Assembly: GCF_900141825.1 (NCBI RefSeq)
Contig: NZ_FQYQ01000001.1
Location: 310,001-374,000 of the forward strand
Direction: 5' to 3'
DNA length: 64,000 nucleotides
Source of the DNA: Pseudobutyrivibrio xylanivorans DSM 14809
Lineage (GTDB): Bacteria; Bacillota; Clostridia; Lachnospirales; Lachnospiraceae
In this document: piece after piece, positions 50,893 to 61,331 of the stretch
Layout: the number at the start of each line of letters is the position of its first letter
How positions within the stretch are numbered: the stretch's first letter is position 1
Translations under genes and position numbers: made by a program
The notes under the pieces: model-generated
What the model was told of the DNA's origin: nothing
Databases searched by the model: none
Seen by the model: only the letters and a program-made list of their open reading frames with translations

Positions 50893-53607
50893 ATGTTAAA
50901 AACAATCAATACAGATAAGTTTGAGTTTTTAGATGACAAAGGAAGCTTTAAAATCGGCAGAGCTGAAGACACAAGCTACCTATATTTTCCTATAGCTGGT
51001 GAGAAGGGATTAAAGTCGTCTGTTACACCTAATCTTGGTGGTGACGCTATGGTGAATCAGGAAACATTTCTTCTTGAGCCAGTGAGTGTAGAGAATCTTC
51101 ACAATAATAAAAATGGCCGTAACTTCTGGTTGTATATGGATAATGGTTCTGTATGGTCAGCAGTTGGTACTTCTGCAGAGCAGGAGAGTAAGAAATTCAC
51201 TATGGAGCAGGATGAAAGCCTTGTTTCCGCTGGCTTTATGTGGCACACAGCTACAAGAGCTAATAGCAGTTTTGGTGTATTGGCAGAGATTACATCATTT
51301 GTCCCTGTAGATTTTAATGTTGAAGTCATGTCAGTAACAATAAAAAATATCGACCACCAGACAAAGGTTATAACCCCTATCGCAGCAATTCCAATTTTTG
51401 GACGTTCTGCGGATAACCTTCGTGATCATAGAAATGTTACATCTATGCTCCACCGAATTTCTACTATAGAAGATGGTGTTACTGTAAAACCAACTATGTC
51501 ATTCGATGAGAAGGGACATAGACTTAATAATAAGACATATTTTGTAATAGGATATGATGAGAATGGCAATAAGCCTGAGTCATTCTTTCCAACAGTAGAG
51601 TCGTTTATAGGTGAGGGCGGTAGCTTTTCAAAGCCAAGAAGTGTATATCGTCAGGAAGCTGGCTGTAGCGCTGGGGAAAACTTTGCCGGACTTGAGGCAG
51701 TTGGTGGCTTAAAATTTGCCAAGGCTACTCTTAAGCCAAAGGAAGAAATCGTATATACGGTATTAATTGGTGTGGCAGAAGATGAGGCAGAGTTTGAAGC
51801 TGCAAAGAAGAAGCTTGCATCAAAAGATGATGTTGAAAAATCTCTTGAAGCTACAAAGAAATATTGGAGTGACAAGGTTAACGTAGCTTTTCATACAGGC
51901 AATAAAGAATTTGATGAGTTCATGGCATGGGTAGCATTCCAGCCTTTCCTTAGAAGAGTATATGGCTGCTCATTCCTTCCATATCATGATTATGGAAGAG
52001 GCGGAAGAGGATGGAGAGATTTATGGCAGGATTGTTTAGCACTTCTTTTCATGGAGCCAGATGATGTAAGAAAAATGCTTGTTGCAAACTTTGGTGGTGT
52101 CAGAATGGATGGAACCAACGCAACAATCATCGGAGATGGTCTTGGCAACTTTATAGCAGATAGAAATGGTATCGCAAGAGTTTGGATGGACCATGCATAT
52201 TGGCCACTTAAGACATTACTCTTATACATCCATCAGTCTGGAGATTATGAGATTCTCAAGGAGAAGGTTCCTTACTTTAAGGATTCCATCGTACACAGAG
52301 GAAATCTCATAGATAAGAAGTTTGAGACAGAGGGCAACCACCAGTACAGTGAAGATGGCAAGGTTTACGAGGGCTCTATTATCGAGCACCTTCTTGTTCA
52401 GAATCTCTGTGCATTCTACGAGGTGGGAGAGCATAATACATTAAAGCTTCGCGGAGCTGACTGGAACGATGCTCTTGATATGGCATCACATAATGGTGAG
52501 TCAGTTGCATTCTCATATGCATATGCAGGAAATCTCAAAGATCTTTCTATACTGATTCAGGAGTATGCAATGAATACAGGCATCGACACTGTTTCAATTG
52601 CATCTGAGCTAAATATTCTTTTGGATTCTTATGTTCAGATATACGAATCTGTAACAGAGAAAACAGAGCTTTTAAATAATTATTGCAAGCTTGTTGAAGG
52701 AGATATTTCCGGCAAGCAGATTTCAATTCCAGTATCTACATTGGTTTCTAAGCTTATGGAAATGTCAGAGTGGTTCACAGAGCATCTGAATAAACAGGAA
52801 TGGATTTCAGGTGACGAGGGCCAGGGATGGTTCAACAGCTATTATGATGACAGCTGCCGTAGGGTAGAATGTTACGACAGCGATGATAAAAAAACTCGCA
52901 TGATGCTGACAGGTCAGGTATTTGCAATTATGGGTAATGTGGCAACTGACGAACAGATAGAATATATAAGTAAGGCTGCAGATAGATATCTGTACAAGGA
53001 AGAGATTGGAGGCTACAGACTTAATACTGACTTCCATGAACTTAAGGGAGACCTTGGAAGAATGTTCGGCTTTGCTTACGGGGAGAAAGAAAATGGCGCG
53101 GTATTTTCACATATGGCTGTTATGTATTCAAATGCATTGTATAGAAGAGGCTTTGCTAAGGAAGGTTACAAAGCACTTAATGCTCTTTCTGAAGCATCAA
53201 TGAATTTCAATGTAAGTCACATGTATCCAGGAATCCCTGAGTATTTTGATGCTAAGGGACGAGGCAAATATCCATACCTGACTGGGGCGGCATCATGGTA
53301 TTTATTAACTATGATTACCGAAGTGTTTGGTGTAAAGGGTGAGGCAGGAAATCTTGTTCTTGCACCTGCGCTATTAAAAGAACAGTTTGATGAAGCCGGT
53401 GAGGCTAAGATCAGTTTGAACTTTGCTGATAAGAGATTTGATATCGTATATGCGAATTCATCAAAGCTCCAGCATGGTACATATAAAATAAAGGCGGCCA
53501 GCCTTAACGATGGCCAGCTCGCCTTTGATGAAACTAAGGTTACTATCTCGCGAGATGTTATTGATAACCTACCAAAACACAATAGCATTATCGTGACTTT
53601 AGGATAA
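50893..53607 (+). CDS. GH94-family disaccharide phosphorylase
   Basis: The 904-residue cytoplasmic enzyme has an N-terminal beta-sandwich (to about 290), a helical linker and an (alpha/alpha)6 barrel. Key segments are GRGGRGWRDLWQDCLALL and LRGADWNDALDMA; D526 in ADWND is the likely general acid. It phosphorolyses a beta-glucoside to glucose-1-phosphate. Cellobiose phosphorylases are shorter (about 810); the length is nearer laminaribiose-type phosphorylases, but specificity is not certain. The ATG at 50893 has GAGGAG upstream. It is convergent with the AraC gene that probably regulates it. Confidence 0.85.
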   Translation: MLKTINTDKFEFLDDKGSFKIGRAEDTSYLYFPIAGEKGLKSSVTPNLGGDAMVNQETFLLEPVSVENLHNNKNGRNFWLYMDNGSVWSAVGTSAEQESKKFTMEQDESLVSAGFMWHTATRANSSFGVLAEITSFVPVDFNVEVMSVTIKNIDHQTKVITPIAAIPIFGRSADNLRDHRNVTSMLHRISTIEDGVTVKPTMSFDEKGHRLNNKTYFVIGYDENGNKPESFFPTVESFIGEGGSFSKPRSVYRQEAGCSAGENFAGLEAVGGLKFAKATLKPKEEIVYTVLIGVAEDEAEFEAAKKKLASKDDVEKSLEATKKYWSDKVNVAFHTGNKEFDEFMAWVAFQPFLRRVYGCSFLPYHDYGRGGRGWRDLWQDCLALLFMEPDDVRKMLVANFGGVRMDGTNATIIGDGLGNFIADRNGIARVWMDHAYWPLKTLLLYIHQSGDYEILKEKVPYFKDSIVHRGNLIDKKFETEGNHQYSEDGKVYEGSIIEHLLVQNLCAFYEVGEHNTLKLRGADWNDALDMASHNGESVAFSYAYAGNLKDLSILIQEYAMNTGIDTVSIASELNILLDSYVQIYESVTEKTELLNNYCKLVEGDISGKQISIPVSTLVSKLMEMSEWFTEHLNKQEWISGDEGQGWFNSYYDDSCRRVECYDSDDKKTRMMLTGQVFAIMGNVATDEQIEYISKAADRYLYKEEIGGYRLNTDFHELKGDLGRMFGFAYGEKENGAVFSHMAVMYSNALYRRGFAKEGYKALNALSEASMNFNVSHMYPGIPEYFDAKGRGKYPYLTGAASWYLLTMITEVFGVKGEAGNLVLAPALLKEQFDEAGEAKISLNFADKRFDIVYANSSKLQHGTYKIKAASLNDGQLAFDETKVTISRDVIDNLPKHNSIIVTLG

Positions 53608-53614
53608 CAAATCT

Positions 53615-54400
53615 TCATTCTTCATGGGGGATATAATCCATTATGTCCCCCGCAGTTCCTTTCCAATGAGTACCGTAATATTTTTCACGGTACTTTTTTG
53701 GTGTAAGGCCAGTTTCTTTTTGGAAGAGCTGGCAGAAATGACTTTGAGATGTAAATGAAAAATAATTTGCTATATCAACAAGAGAGTAATCGCTATATCT
53801 AAGAAGATTCTTTGAAGCTTCCAATTTCGCATTTCTAATATAATCGCTGGTGGAAACACCTAATTCCTCTTTGAAAAGACGAGAAATATAGCTGGCTGAG
53901 TTGCTAGTGTACTCAGCGAGATCCTTTACGGTGATACGATCCTTTAAATGTGAATAGATGTAATTCATACATTCTGTCATAGGACGGGAAAGTCCAGCGT
54001 TCTGACGAATGATTTTCATCTTATATGTATAATCAGTAACCATCTTATCGTGAAGCTGCTCCATCATTTCTATAGAAGTAATATCATCCAAGCGCTGGAT
54101 GTAAAAATCACTTAGTCTATAAGATTTTTCCATTTCCATTCCATTATCAACACAAAGACGTGAGATGATGGCAACAGAAACTACAAAATGATATTTAAGA
54201 TTCTGAAGGGGATCTTTGGAAAGCTGACCTACACCAGCCTGATTTAAAAACTCATGATTAAGACAGTTCTCACGAATGGCGTCGATATCGCCTTTTGCAA
54301 CCTGCTGATAGAATAGCAGCTCGGCATTCTGATGACGATGAACAATAGCTTCATCATCGTCGTTGACATTGTAAATAAAGAAATCTTTTTCCGCTTTCAT
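53615..54400 (-). CDS. AraC-family transcriptional regulator
   Basis: The 261-residue regulator has a C-terminal double helix-turn-helix: ITVKDLAEYTSNSASYISRLFKEELGVS and LVDIANYFSFTSQSHFCQLFQKETGLTPKKYR (about 155-245). The N-terminal part (about 1-140) is a helical YSIRK/two-helix sensor type without a cupin. GGAGGT precedes the ATG. It lies between the GH94 gene (convergent) and the sugar ABC operon (divergent), and identical candidate sites stand before both. Confidence 0.92.
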   Translation of the reverse strand: MKAEKDFFIYNVNDDDEAIVHRHQNAELLFYQQVAKGDIDAIRENCLNHEFLNQAGVGQLSKDPLQNLKYHFVVSVAIISRLCVDNGMEMEKSYRLSDFYIQRLDDITSIEMMEQLHDKMVTDYTYKMKIIRQNAGLSRPMTECMNYIYSHLKDRITVKDLAEYTSNSASYISRLFKEELGVSTSDYIRNAKLEASKNLLRYSDYSLVDIANYFSFTSQSHFCQLFQKETGLTPKKYREKYYGTHWKGTAGDIMDYIPHEE

Positions 54401-54447
54401 AACATTACCTCCGCGGGTGGCCTAACAAAATTTTTATAAAGCATAGC

Positions 54448-54518
54448 ATGAATTTATTATTTTCGCAATGAATTTGATATTAAAAAAATCGCCGAAAAAT
54501 TAATATAGTAAACGTTTA
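54448..54518 (+). promoter_or_regulatory. ABC operon promoter with AraC-type half-sites and LacI-type operator
   Basis: ATGAATTTAT (54448-54457) and ATGAATTTGATA (54468-54479) are direct repeats 20 bases apart. TAATAT (54501-54506) is 33 bases after the second, the same geometry as at the GH94 promoter. TAAACGTTTA (54509-54518), a LacI/CcpA-like palindrome, covers the expected transcription start. Confidence 0.6.
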
Positions 54519-54572
54519 AGGGAGATAAAAATCAGAATCCCAAATGTAGTATTTCTTAAGGAGGAATAAGTA

Positions 54573-55982
54573 ATGAAAAAGAGAGTAGTTAGTCTTATGC
54601 TTTGCCTTTCAATGGTAGCAGGACTTACAGCTTGCGGGGGAGACGCGGCTGGTGCGGGCAGCGGTGCAGCAGATGCTGGTGCAGACAGCAGTTATGTTGC
54701 AGCAGGCGAAGAAGGAAAGGTAATCAACATTTACTGCTGGAACGATGAGTTCAGAACAAGAGTTGAGGCAGTTTATGACAAGGTTGATCACACATCTGAC
54801 GATGGAACAATCACATACCTTACAGATGGAACAGAGATTCACTGGACAGTAAATCCTAACCAGGACGGTGTATATCAGTCAAAGCTTGATGAGGGTCTTT
54901 TAAATCAGGCAACAGCAGCTGATGATGACAAGATTGATATGTTCCTTTCAGAGACAGATTATGTTGTTAAGTATACAGACGCTGAGGCAGATGTAGCAAT
55001 TCCACTTACAGACCTCGGCATTGACCCAGCAACAGATTTAGCTGATCAGTATGATTTCACAAAGACAGTTGCTTCTGATGCTAATGGTGTACAGAGAGGT
55101 TCTACATGGCAGGCTTGCCCATGTCTTTTCGTTTATCGTAGAGACATCGCACAGGATACTTTCGGAACAGATGATCCAGACGAGATTCACGCAAAGGTTG
55201 CTGATTGGGCAACAATGAAGGCTTCAGGCGAAGAGCTTAAGGCTAAGGGTTACTTCACACTTGCAGGTTATGCAGATACATTCCGTGCTTATGGAAACAG
55301 CATTTCAGCTCCATGGGTTGAGGAAGGTTCAACAGAGATTAACGTAGATCCACAGATCATCAACTGGATCAACGATTCAAAGGATTGGCTTGATGCAGGT
55401 CTTCTTGATAAGAACATCAAGGGCCAGTGGACAGATGATTGGAACAAGTCAATGGGTTCTGCTTCAAAGGTATTTGGTTTCTTACTTCCAGCTTGGGGTA
55501 TCGATTTCGTACTTAATCCAAACTGGGATGGCGAAGCAGGTGAGTGGGCTGTTACAGATGGTCCTCAGGCATTCAACTGGGGTGGTTCTTTCGTTCACGG
55601 TTGTGCTGGTACAGATAACCCAGAGCACGTTAAGGAAATCATCCTTGCAGTTACAGCAAACAAGGATAACCTTATGAAGATTACAAAGGATTATCTTGAT
55701 TTCACAAATACACAGTCTGGTATGAAGGAAATCGCAGAGGATGAGAGCTTCGGAGCTGAGTTCCTTGGTGGTGAGAATCCATTCAAGTACTTCCAGCCAG
55801 CAGCTGCATCTATCGAGATGACAACACTTTCACCATATGATCAGGGTTGCGTAGAGCTTATCCAGAGCTCATTTGGTGATTACTTCCAGGGACAGGTTGA
55901 TTTCGAAACAGCTAAGGCTAACTTCGAAAAGGCTATCATGGAGAGATATCCAGATATCACAGCTGTTAACTGGCCAGAATAG
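54573..55982 (+). CDS. Sugar ABC transporter substrate-binding lipoprotein
   Basis: The 469-residue binding protein has a signal peptide, lipobox LTACG (Cys about 21) and a Gly/Ala-rich tether. The mature part starts KVINIYCWNDEFRTRVEAVYD and ends with MERYPDITAVNWPE. The codons are strongly biased, which suggests high expression. It belongs with the two permeases downstream. The ligand is unknown; a beta-linked di- or oligosaccharide is suggested by the GH94 gene under the same candidate regulator. Confidence 0.88.
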   Translation: MKKRVVSLMLCLSMVAGLTACGGDAAGAGSGAADAGADSSYVAAGEEGKVINIYCWNDEFRTRVEAVYDKVDHTSDDGTITYLTDGTEIHWTVNPNQDGVYQSKLDEGLLNQATAADDDKIDMFLSETDYVVKYTDAEADVAIPLTDLGIDPATDLADQYDFTKTVASDANGVQRGSTWQACPCLFVYRRDIAQDTFGTDDPDEIHAKVADWATMKASGEELKAKGYFTLAGYADTFRAYGNSISAPWVEEGSTEINVDPQIINWINDSKDWLDAGLLDKNIKGQWTDDWNKSMGSASKVFGFLLPAWGIDFVLNPNWDGEAGEWAVTDGPQAFNWGGSFVHGCAGTDNPEHVKEIILAVTANKDNLMKITKDYLDFTNTQSGMKEIAEDESFGAEFLGGENPFKYFQPAAASIEMTTLSPYDQGCVELIQSSFGDYFQGQVDFETAKANFEKAIMERYPDITAVNWPE

Positions 55983-56029
55983 AATTACCTAGTTTAATTT
56001 AGCTTTCTCTATTCATCCCAAATATATAT

Positions 56030-56059
56030 GGGGCAGGCTTAAGTCTGCCCCGAATTTTT
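56030..56059 (+). terminator. Partial terminator between binding protein and permease
   Basis: GGGGCAG (56030-56036) pairs with CTGCCCC (56045-56051) around CTTAAG, then GAATTTTTA. As in the sucrose operon, it would set a high ratio of binding protein to permease. Confidence 0.75.
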
Positions 56060-56074
56060 AAGGAGATATACATT

Positions 56075-57034
56075 ATGAAAAAAGCAAAAAGTATAAGCCG
56101 ATCAAAGTATGGCTACCTTTTCATATTGCCTTTCTTTGTGACTTATTTCATTTTTTCATTGATACCACTGTTAGACACGATTAGGTATAGTTTTTATGAA
56201 TATTACCGCTCTGGTCTTCGTATTGTAGGACCAAGTTTCGTGGGATTTGATAACTATATCAATGTGATGGGTACGGATTTCTTTACATATATGGGAAATA
56301 CCTTTACTCTTTGGATTATTGGATTTGTTCCACAGATTATCATCGCACTTTTACTTGCTTCATGGTTTGTAGATGTACGACTTAAAATCCGTTGTGAACA
56401 GTTCTTCAAGGTGGTGATATATTTACCAAATCTTATTATGGCATCAGCGTTTGCAATGTTGTTCTTTACTCTGTTTTCAACATCAGGCCCTGTAAACAAT
56501 ATTCTTACAGGTCTTGGAATTGTAAATGGACCAATCGACTTCATGGGTACACCAGTAGGAACAAGACTTCTTATTGCACTTATGAACTTCCTTATGTGGT
56601 TTGGTAATACAACAATCATGCTTATGGCAGCAATTATGGGTATCAGCCCAGATATTTTTGAGGCTGCATCAATCGATGGCTGCACACCTAGACAGTCATT
56701 CTTCCATATTACATTACCACTTATCAGACCTATTTTAACTTACACACTTATAACATCACTTATCGGTGGTCTTCAGATGTTTGACGTTCCTCAGATCCTT
56801 ACAAACGGACAGGGAAATCCAAACAGAACAAGCTACACACTTATTATGTGGCTCAACAACTTACTTCGTGCTCCAGATTATGGCCGCGCAGGTGCACTTT
56901 CAGTTTATCTGTTTATTGTCAGCGGTATTCTTTGCCTTGTTGTTTATAAGATGGTAAACGGACAGGACAATGATGCTAAGGCAGAAAAGAAAGCTGCAAA
57001 GAAGAGAATGAAAGGTTTGAAAGGAGGAAACTAA
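56075..57034 (+). CDS. Sugar ABC transporter permease (MalF/UgpA type)
   Basis: The 319-residue permease has six TM helices. The EAA loop DIFEAASIDGCTPRQSFFHITLP lies at about residues 194-216. The C-terminus is a Lys-rich tail (KAEKKAAKKRMKGLKGGN). AAGGAG precedes the ATG. It pairs with the permease that starts three bases after its stop. Confidence 0.92.
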   Translation: MKKAKSISRSKYGYLFILPFFVTYFIFSLIPLLDTIRYSFYEYYRSGLRIVGPSFVGFDNYINVMGTDFFTYMGNTFTLWIIGFVPQIIIALLLASWFVDVRLKIRCEQFFKVVIYLPNLIMASAFAMLFFTLFSTSGPVNNILTGLGIVNGPIDFMGTPVGTRLLIALMNFLMWFGNTTIMLMAAIMGISPDIFEAASIDGCTPRQSFFHITLPLIRPILTYTLITSLIGGLQMFDVPQILTNGQGNPNRTSYTLIMWLNNLLRAPDYGRAGALSVYLFIVSGILCLVVYKMVNGQDNDAKAEKKAAKKRMKGLKGGN

Positions 57035-57036
57035 TA

Positions 57037-57885
57037 ATGGCAAGAAAGAATTTTGCAGGAGTAGCTAGAAGCTTCATTGCACATTTGGTTTTAATTATCC
57101 TTGCCTTTATGTGTTTATTCTTCTTCTACATTTTGATTATTAACTCTACATGTTCACATGCAGATTTACAGAAGGGCTTCTCAGCTCTTCCAAAGGATTA
57201 CTTCGGTAAGAACTTTAACGCAGTTGCTAATGACGGTACATTCCCAATGATGAAGGGTATCGGAAACAGTATTATCGTATCCAGCCTTTGCGCTGCAATC
57301 TGTACATACTTCTCAGCTCTTACAGCATATGGTCTTTATGTATATGACTTTAAGCTTAAGAAGGTGGCATTTACATTTATTATGATTATCCTTGTAATGC
57401 CAACACAGGTTACAGCACTTGGTTTCCTTCGTCTTATTACAAATATGGGATTATACGATACATTAATCCCACTTATTTTACCTTCGATTGCAAGTCCAGC
57501 TGTTTTCTATTTCATGTACAGCTACCTTCAGTCAAATCTTCAGCTTTCACTTGTTGAGGCTGCAAGAATTGATGGTTGCTCTGAAATGAAGATATTCAAC
57601 AGAATTATCTTCCCTATCATGAAGCCAGCTGTTGCAGTACAGGCTATCTTCACATTCGTAGGTTCATGGAATAACTACTTTGTTCCAGCACTTATTCTCC
57701 AGTCAAAGGAGAAGGCTACAGTACCTATTCTTATTGCTACTCTTCGTGGTGCTGATTATATGAACTTCGATATGGGTAAGGTTTACATGATGATTACTGT
57801 TGCAATCGTACCTATTATCATCGCGTACTTATTCCTTTCAAAATTCATCATTGCTGGTGTTGCTCTTGGTGGTGTAAAGGAATAG
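57037..57885 (+). CDS. Sugar ABC transporter permease (MalG/UgpE type)
   Basis: The 282-residue permease has six TM helices. The EAA loop SLVEAARIDGCSEMKIFNRIIFP lies at about residues 170-192, and the end is FIIAGVALGGVKE. No ATPase gene follows, so it too must use one encoded elsewhere. AAAGGAGG precedes the ATG inside the end of the upstream gene. Confidence 0.93.
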   Translation: MARKNFAGVARSFIAHLVLIILAFMCLFFFYILIINSTCSHADLQKGFSALPKDYFGKNFNAVANDGTFPMMKGIGNSIIVSSLCAAICTYFSALTAYGLYVYDFKLKKVAFTFIMIILVMPTQVTALGFLRLITNMGLYDTLIPLILPSIASPAVFYFMYSYLQSNLQLSLVEAARIDGCSEMKIFNRIIFPIMKPAVAVQAIFTFVGSWNNYFVPALILQSKEKATVPILIATLRGADYMNFDMGKVYMMITVAIVPIIIAYLFLSKFIIAGVALGGVKE

Positions 57886-57901
57886 TGCTCCTTTAATTAT
57901 T

Positions 57902-57928
57902 GAGTCTCCGAAAGGAGGCTCTTTTTTT
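57902..57928 (+). terminator. Terminator of the sugar ABC operon
   Basis: GAGTCTCC (57902-57909) pairs with GGAGGCTC (57914-57921) around a GAAA-type loop, then seven T. Confidence 0.85.
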
Positions 57929-57958
57929 GTCTAGGATAATTATCAGATAATATTCTCT

Positions 57959-57995
57959 AAAACTGTGAAATATAATAGATAATTCACAGTTTTTT
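57959..57995 (+). terminator. Second hairpin with T tract before the chemotaxis pair
   Basis: AACTGTGAA (57961-57969) and TTCACAGTT (57983-57991) form a 9-bp stem followed by TTTT. The loop contains TATAAT (57971-57976), so it might alternatively be an operator around a -10 element. Confidence 0.45.
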
Positions 57996-58060
57996 AATCT
58001 ATGTTCCGTATACTAATTGGGTAGACATATGCTTACTAATAGGGCAGGAGGGGAAAACTT

Positions 58061-59368
58061 ATGAGAAAGCAGATTAGTGTGTGGATGTGCTTGTTCCTGG
58101 TTATGGCCACTGTTTTGGGTGGTTGTGGAAAGCAGGAAGAGGCAGCAAGTGGTGATACTGGTGATACATCTGCTGGTGGCTCAATTACGATGGTAAACAT
58201 CAAAAGTGAGATTAATTCTCAGGTTGAAGAGCTTGCTAAGGCTTATCAGGCAGCCACTGGCGTGGAGGTAAAGGTGATTAATGTCCCAGCTGGTGTTGAT
58301 GCACAGGCAACATTAAAGGGATATTATCTGTCTGACCAGATGCCAGATATTATTGCCTGCGAGGCATCGGGCTTTGGTAATTGGGAAGGTCTGCTTGTAG
58401 ATATGAGCGATCAGGACTGGGCAAAGAGAACAGAGGCCGCCTATGTAGACAGTACATATGGAACTCTGGGCTTCCCTTATACTACAGAGGCTATCGGATT
58501 GGCATATAATGCTGACATTTTAGAGAAGTGCGGTGTTGACCCAGCGTCTATCACAGGACCAGATGCTCTTCGTGCAGCTTTCGAAGCAGTAGCTGCTAAT
58601 AAGGATGCATTAGGACTTAAAGCAGTAATTGGTTATTGTGCAGAGCCAGTTAATTTAGGCTGGTCAGCTGGTAACCATATTACTGGCGCATATATAGATT
58701 CTGGATTGGCACGTGATGATACAACCTACATCGATATGATTGCAAATGATAAGAAGGTGGATGATTCCAGATTCCTAAATTTTGCAAATATGATAGGTTT
58801 GTTTAATCAATACTCTGACCCAGAGCTTTTAACAACTGGTATTTACGATGATCAGGTTGCAAATTTCGCAGCTGGAAAGTACGCATTTATCACACAGGGT
58901 TCATGGATTGGTGCATCTCTTGCCTCTTCTGAAGCTTATGCAGCCGCAGGAAGCTTCAAGGTAGGAATGGTTCCATATGCATTTGAGGATGGAATGGAGA
59001 CAATACTTACAGCGGCACCTTCATGGTGGGCAGTATTCAAGGAAGGAAATGTGGCAGCATCTGAGGCGTTTCTTCAGTGGTGTTCAGAGGATGCAGGCCA
59101 GAAGATTTTGGTAGAATCAGCAGGTTGTGTAAGCCCATTTACAGATTGCAAGTATGTGGCTTCAGATCCATTCGCACAGACTATTTCAGACTACATTGCG
59201 TCAGGAAAAACCTCCAACTGGCATTGGATGAACCTGCCTGAAGGTATTGGTAACGGAGAAGGAGGCTTCTGCTACAGCTATTATAGATATGCAAATGGAG
59301 AGCTTACTGCGGAAGGCTTTAGGGATGAGTTCAATCGTACCATTGAAGAATGGTACGCTAAATTATAG
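58061..59368 (+). CDS. Sugar-binding lipoprotein paired with a chemoreceptor
   Basis: The 435-residue family-1 solute-binding protein has a signal peptide and lipobox LGGC (Cys about 22). The mature part has [31 protein letters not shown], read from about 43, and [26 protein letters not shown] near 275. It has a terminator upstream and no permease of its own; the next gene, 17 bases on, is a chemoreceptor. It therefore probably presents a sugar to that receptor. It could also feed the permeases of the preceding operon. Confidence 0.87.
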   Translation: MRKQISVWMCLFLVMATVLGGCGKQEEAASGDTGDTSAGGSITMVNIKSEINSQVEELAKAYQAATGVEVKVINVPAGVDAQATLKGYYLSDQMPDIIACEASGFGNWEGLLVDMSDQDWAKRTEAAYVDSTYGTLGFPYTTEAIGLAYNADILEKCGVDPASITGPDALRAAFEAVAANKDALGLKAVIGYCAEPVNLGWSAGNHITGAYIDSGLARDDTTYIDMIANDKKVDDSRFLNFANMIGLFNQYSDPELLTTGIYDDQVANFAAGKYAFITQGSWIGASLASSEAYAAAGSFKVGMVPYAFEDGMETILTAAPSWWAVFKEGNVAASEAFLQWCSEDAGQKILVESAGCVSPFTDCKYVASDPFAQTISDYIASGKTSNWHWMNLPEGIGNGEGGFCYSYYRYANGELTAEGFRDEFNRTIEEWYAKL

Positions 59369-59385
59369 GAAGGGGGGTGTTTGTT

Positions 59386-61155
59386 ATGAGTAAGAAGGAT
59401 AACGGAGACGTAAAAGTAGGCGGAATTCATTCAATAGTTGTACAGATATCTCTCTTAAATATTGGTATGCTTATAGCATTTTTGATAGTTATGGTTATGA
59501 TCATGACATCAATGAACACCTCTACAAGCACCAGTGTTGAGATGTTTGATTCAATGATGAATCTGACTACACATGATGCAAAGCTGAAAACAGATATTAT
59601 GTCTCTTTATGATCAGGTAACTGGTTATATAGCATCAGGCTCAGCAGAAACACAGGAAGCATTGTTGCCTCAGATAGAAGTGGCTAAGTCTACAATAGCA
59701 GAGGATATTTCACAGCTGACCACAGATTTTGCCGCATACAGCAATGAGGACGCAGCAGCACAGCTTCAGGAAATTGAAGCTCAGTACGACAGAATGTGCT
59801 CATTTATTGATAAGGCAATCGAGAAGTGTGATGCTGGAGATCAGGCTAACGCATATGCGATACTCTTTGATAAGGCAGAGATTCAGAAGGTTGCTATTAT
59901 CCATTCAACAGAGATTTTGGATGAGGCAATCGAAGAAAACTCTTCAAATACCAAGGCTAATATGAATTACCTTCTCAAGAGAGGAAATATTATAGCTGCA
60001 ATCGGTATTGGTATTTTCATTTTACTTATTATCTTCAACTTCCTCATGACCTATAGAAGTGTAGTTGCACGAATCAAGTCTATGAGTGCTGAGGTAAATG
60101 ATATTATCGATAACATCCAAAGGGGACAGGGCGATCTTACAGCAAGAATTAATACAAAGACCAGATCAGAGCTTCTTTATATCAAGAATGGTATAAATCA
60201 TTTTATTGAGACACTTCAGGGAATTATGAAGGATGTTAAGGACGGTACAGTTGTCCTTACAGAAAGCTCTGAGGAGGTTAATTCGCAGCTTCAAATTGCA
60301 GATGACAACGTAACAAGTTCTTCTGCAGCTCTTGAGGAGCTTTCAGCTAACATGGAATCTGTAGTTGGCATTCTTGCATCTATTAATCAGAGTGTAGAGG
60401 ATGTTAAGGAAGCTGCTGAGAAGATTACAAATCAGGCTGAGGAAGGCTCGCAGACAGCAAACGAAATTAAGACTGAGGCAGATGAGCTTCAGATTAAGGT
60501 TAATACCAAGAAGTCAGATGTAGGCATTAAGATGGCAAATCTTTCAGAGACACTTGAAAAGTCAGTTAAGGATTCAGAGAAAGTTGATCAGATTAGTGAT
60601 CTTACAAATGATATTTTGGACATTGCCAGCCAGACAAATCTTCTTGCTCTTAATGCTTCTATTGAGGCAGCTAGAGCTGGTGAGGCAGGAAAGGGCTTCG
60701 CAGTTGTTGCTGATGAGATTAGTAAGCTTGCTGCTAATTCAAGACAGACCGCAGCTACTATTCAGGAGATAGCCAGTGAAGTTACAGCGGCAGTTAAGAC
60801 TTTGGCTTCCAGTGCAGAAGAGGTTCTTAATTTCATCAATGGAACTGTAATCGGAGATTATGATGAGTTCGTTGATACTGGCGAGAAGTATGGACATACT
60901 GCAGAGGTTATGAACGAGATGCTTACAGAATTTACTGAGAAGGCAGAAAGCCTTAATGTAATTATGAAGGATATGGTTGATTCTGTAGATACAATTACAA
61001 ATTCCGTTCGTGAAAGCTCTACAGCAATTACTATGAGTGCAGAGAATTCAGCAGAGATTGTTACTGGTATTAAGAACATTTTCAAGGCCATGGACAAGAA
61101 TACCGAGGTTACAGAGCAGCTGAACGATACAACTCAGAAATTTACATCTCTGTAA
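59386..61155 (+). CDS. Methyl-accepting chemotaxis protein
   Basis: The 589-residue receptor has TM1 at about 17-41, a four-helix-bundle extracellular domain (about 42-198), TM2 at about 200-224, a HAMP domain and a signalling coiled coil. The hairpin tip [32 protein letters not shown], read at about 416-447, is canonical for CheA/CheW contact. The ATG at 59386 has AGGAAGGGG upstream. Being co-transcribed with a binding lipoprotein suggests indirect sugar sensing, as with Trg and its binding proteins. It implies a motile organism. Confidence 0.93.
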   Translation: MSKKDNGDVKVGGIHSIVVQISLLNIGMLIAFLIVMVMIMTSMNTSTSTSVEMFDSMMNLTTHDAKLKTDIMSLYDQVTGYIASGSAETQEALLPQIEVAKSTIAEDISQLTTDFAAYSNEDAAAQLQEIEAQYDRMCSFIDKAIEKCDAGDQANAYAILFDKAEIQKVAIIHSTEILDEAIEENSSNTKANMNYLLKRGNIIAAIGIGIFILLIIFNFLMTYRSVVARIKSMSAEVNDIIDNIQRGQGDLTARINTKTRSELLYIKNGINHFIETLQGIMKDVKDGTVVLTESSEEVNSQLQIADDNVTSSSAALEELSANMESVVGILASINQSVEDVKEAAEKITNQAEEGSQTANEIKTEADELQIKVNTKKSDVGIKMANLSETLEKSVKDSEKVDQISDLTNDILDIASQTNLLALNASIEAARAGEAGKGFAVVADEISKLAANSRQTAATIQEIASEVTAAVKTLASSAEEVLNFINGTVIGDYDEFVDTGEKYGHTAEVMNEMLTEFTEKAESLNVIMKDMVDSVDTITNSVRESSTAITMSAENSAEIVTGIKNIFKAMDKNTEVTEQLNDTTQKFTSL

Positions 61156-61163
61156 AATAATAG

Positions 61164-61240
61164 TTGCAATTAGATTTGGTGCAACGTATAATACGGACAT
61201 GGGTTAAAAGGTTTTCGCTTATTATGGCGAAAACCTTTTG
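61164..61240 (+). promoter_or_regulatory. Promoter followed at once by a strong hairpin
   Basis: TTGCAA (61164-61169), 17 bases, TATAAT (61187-61192) is a good promoter. AAAAGGTTTTCGC (61206-61218) pairs perfectly with GCGAAAACCTTTT (61226-61238) only a few bases after the expected start. The hairpin could end the chemoreceptor transcript, or form the 5' stem of the GH31 mRNA, since its T run is interrupted. Confidence 0.6.
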
Positions 61241-61331
61241 TTGTCTAAAATTCTTTTTTATCTCGTTTTATCTCCAACAAAAGGTTCGAGCTCTGTAATA
61301 AATAAGTATATGTAGTAGAGAGAGGTCGACA

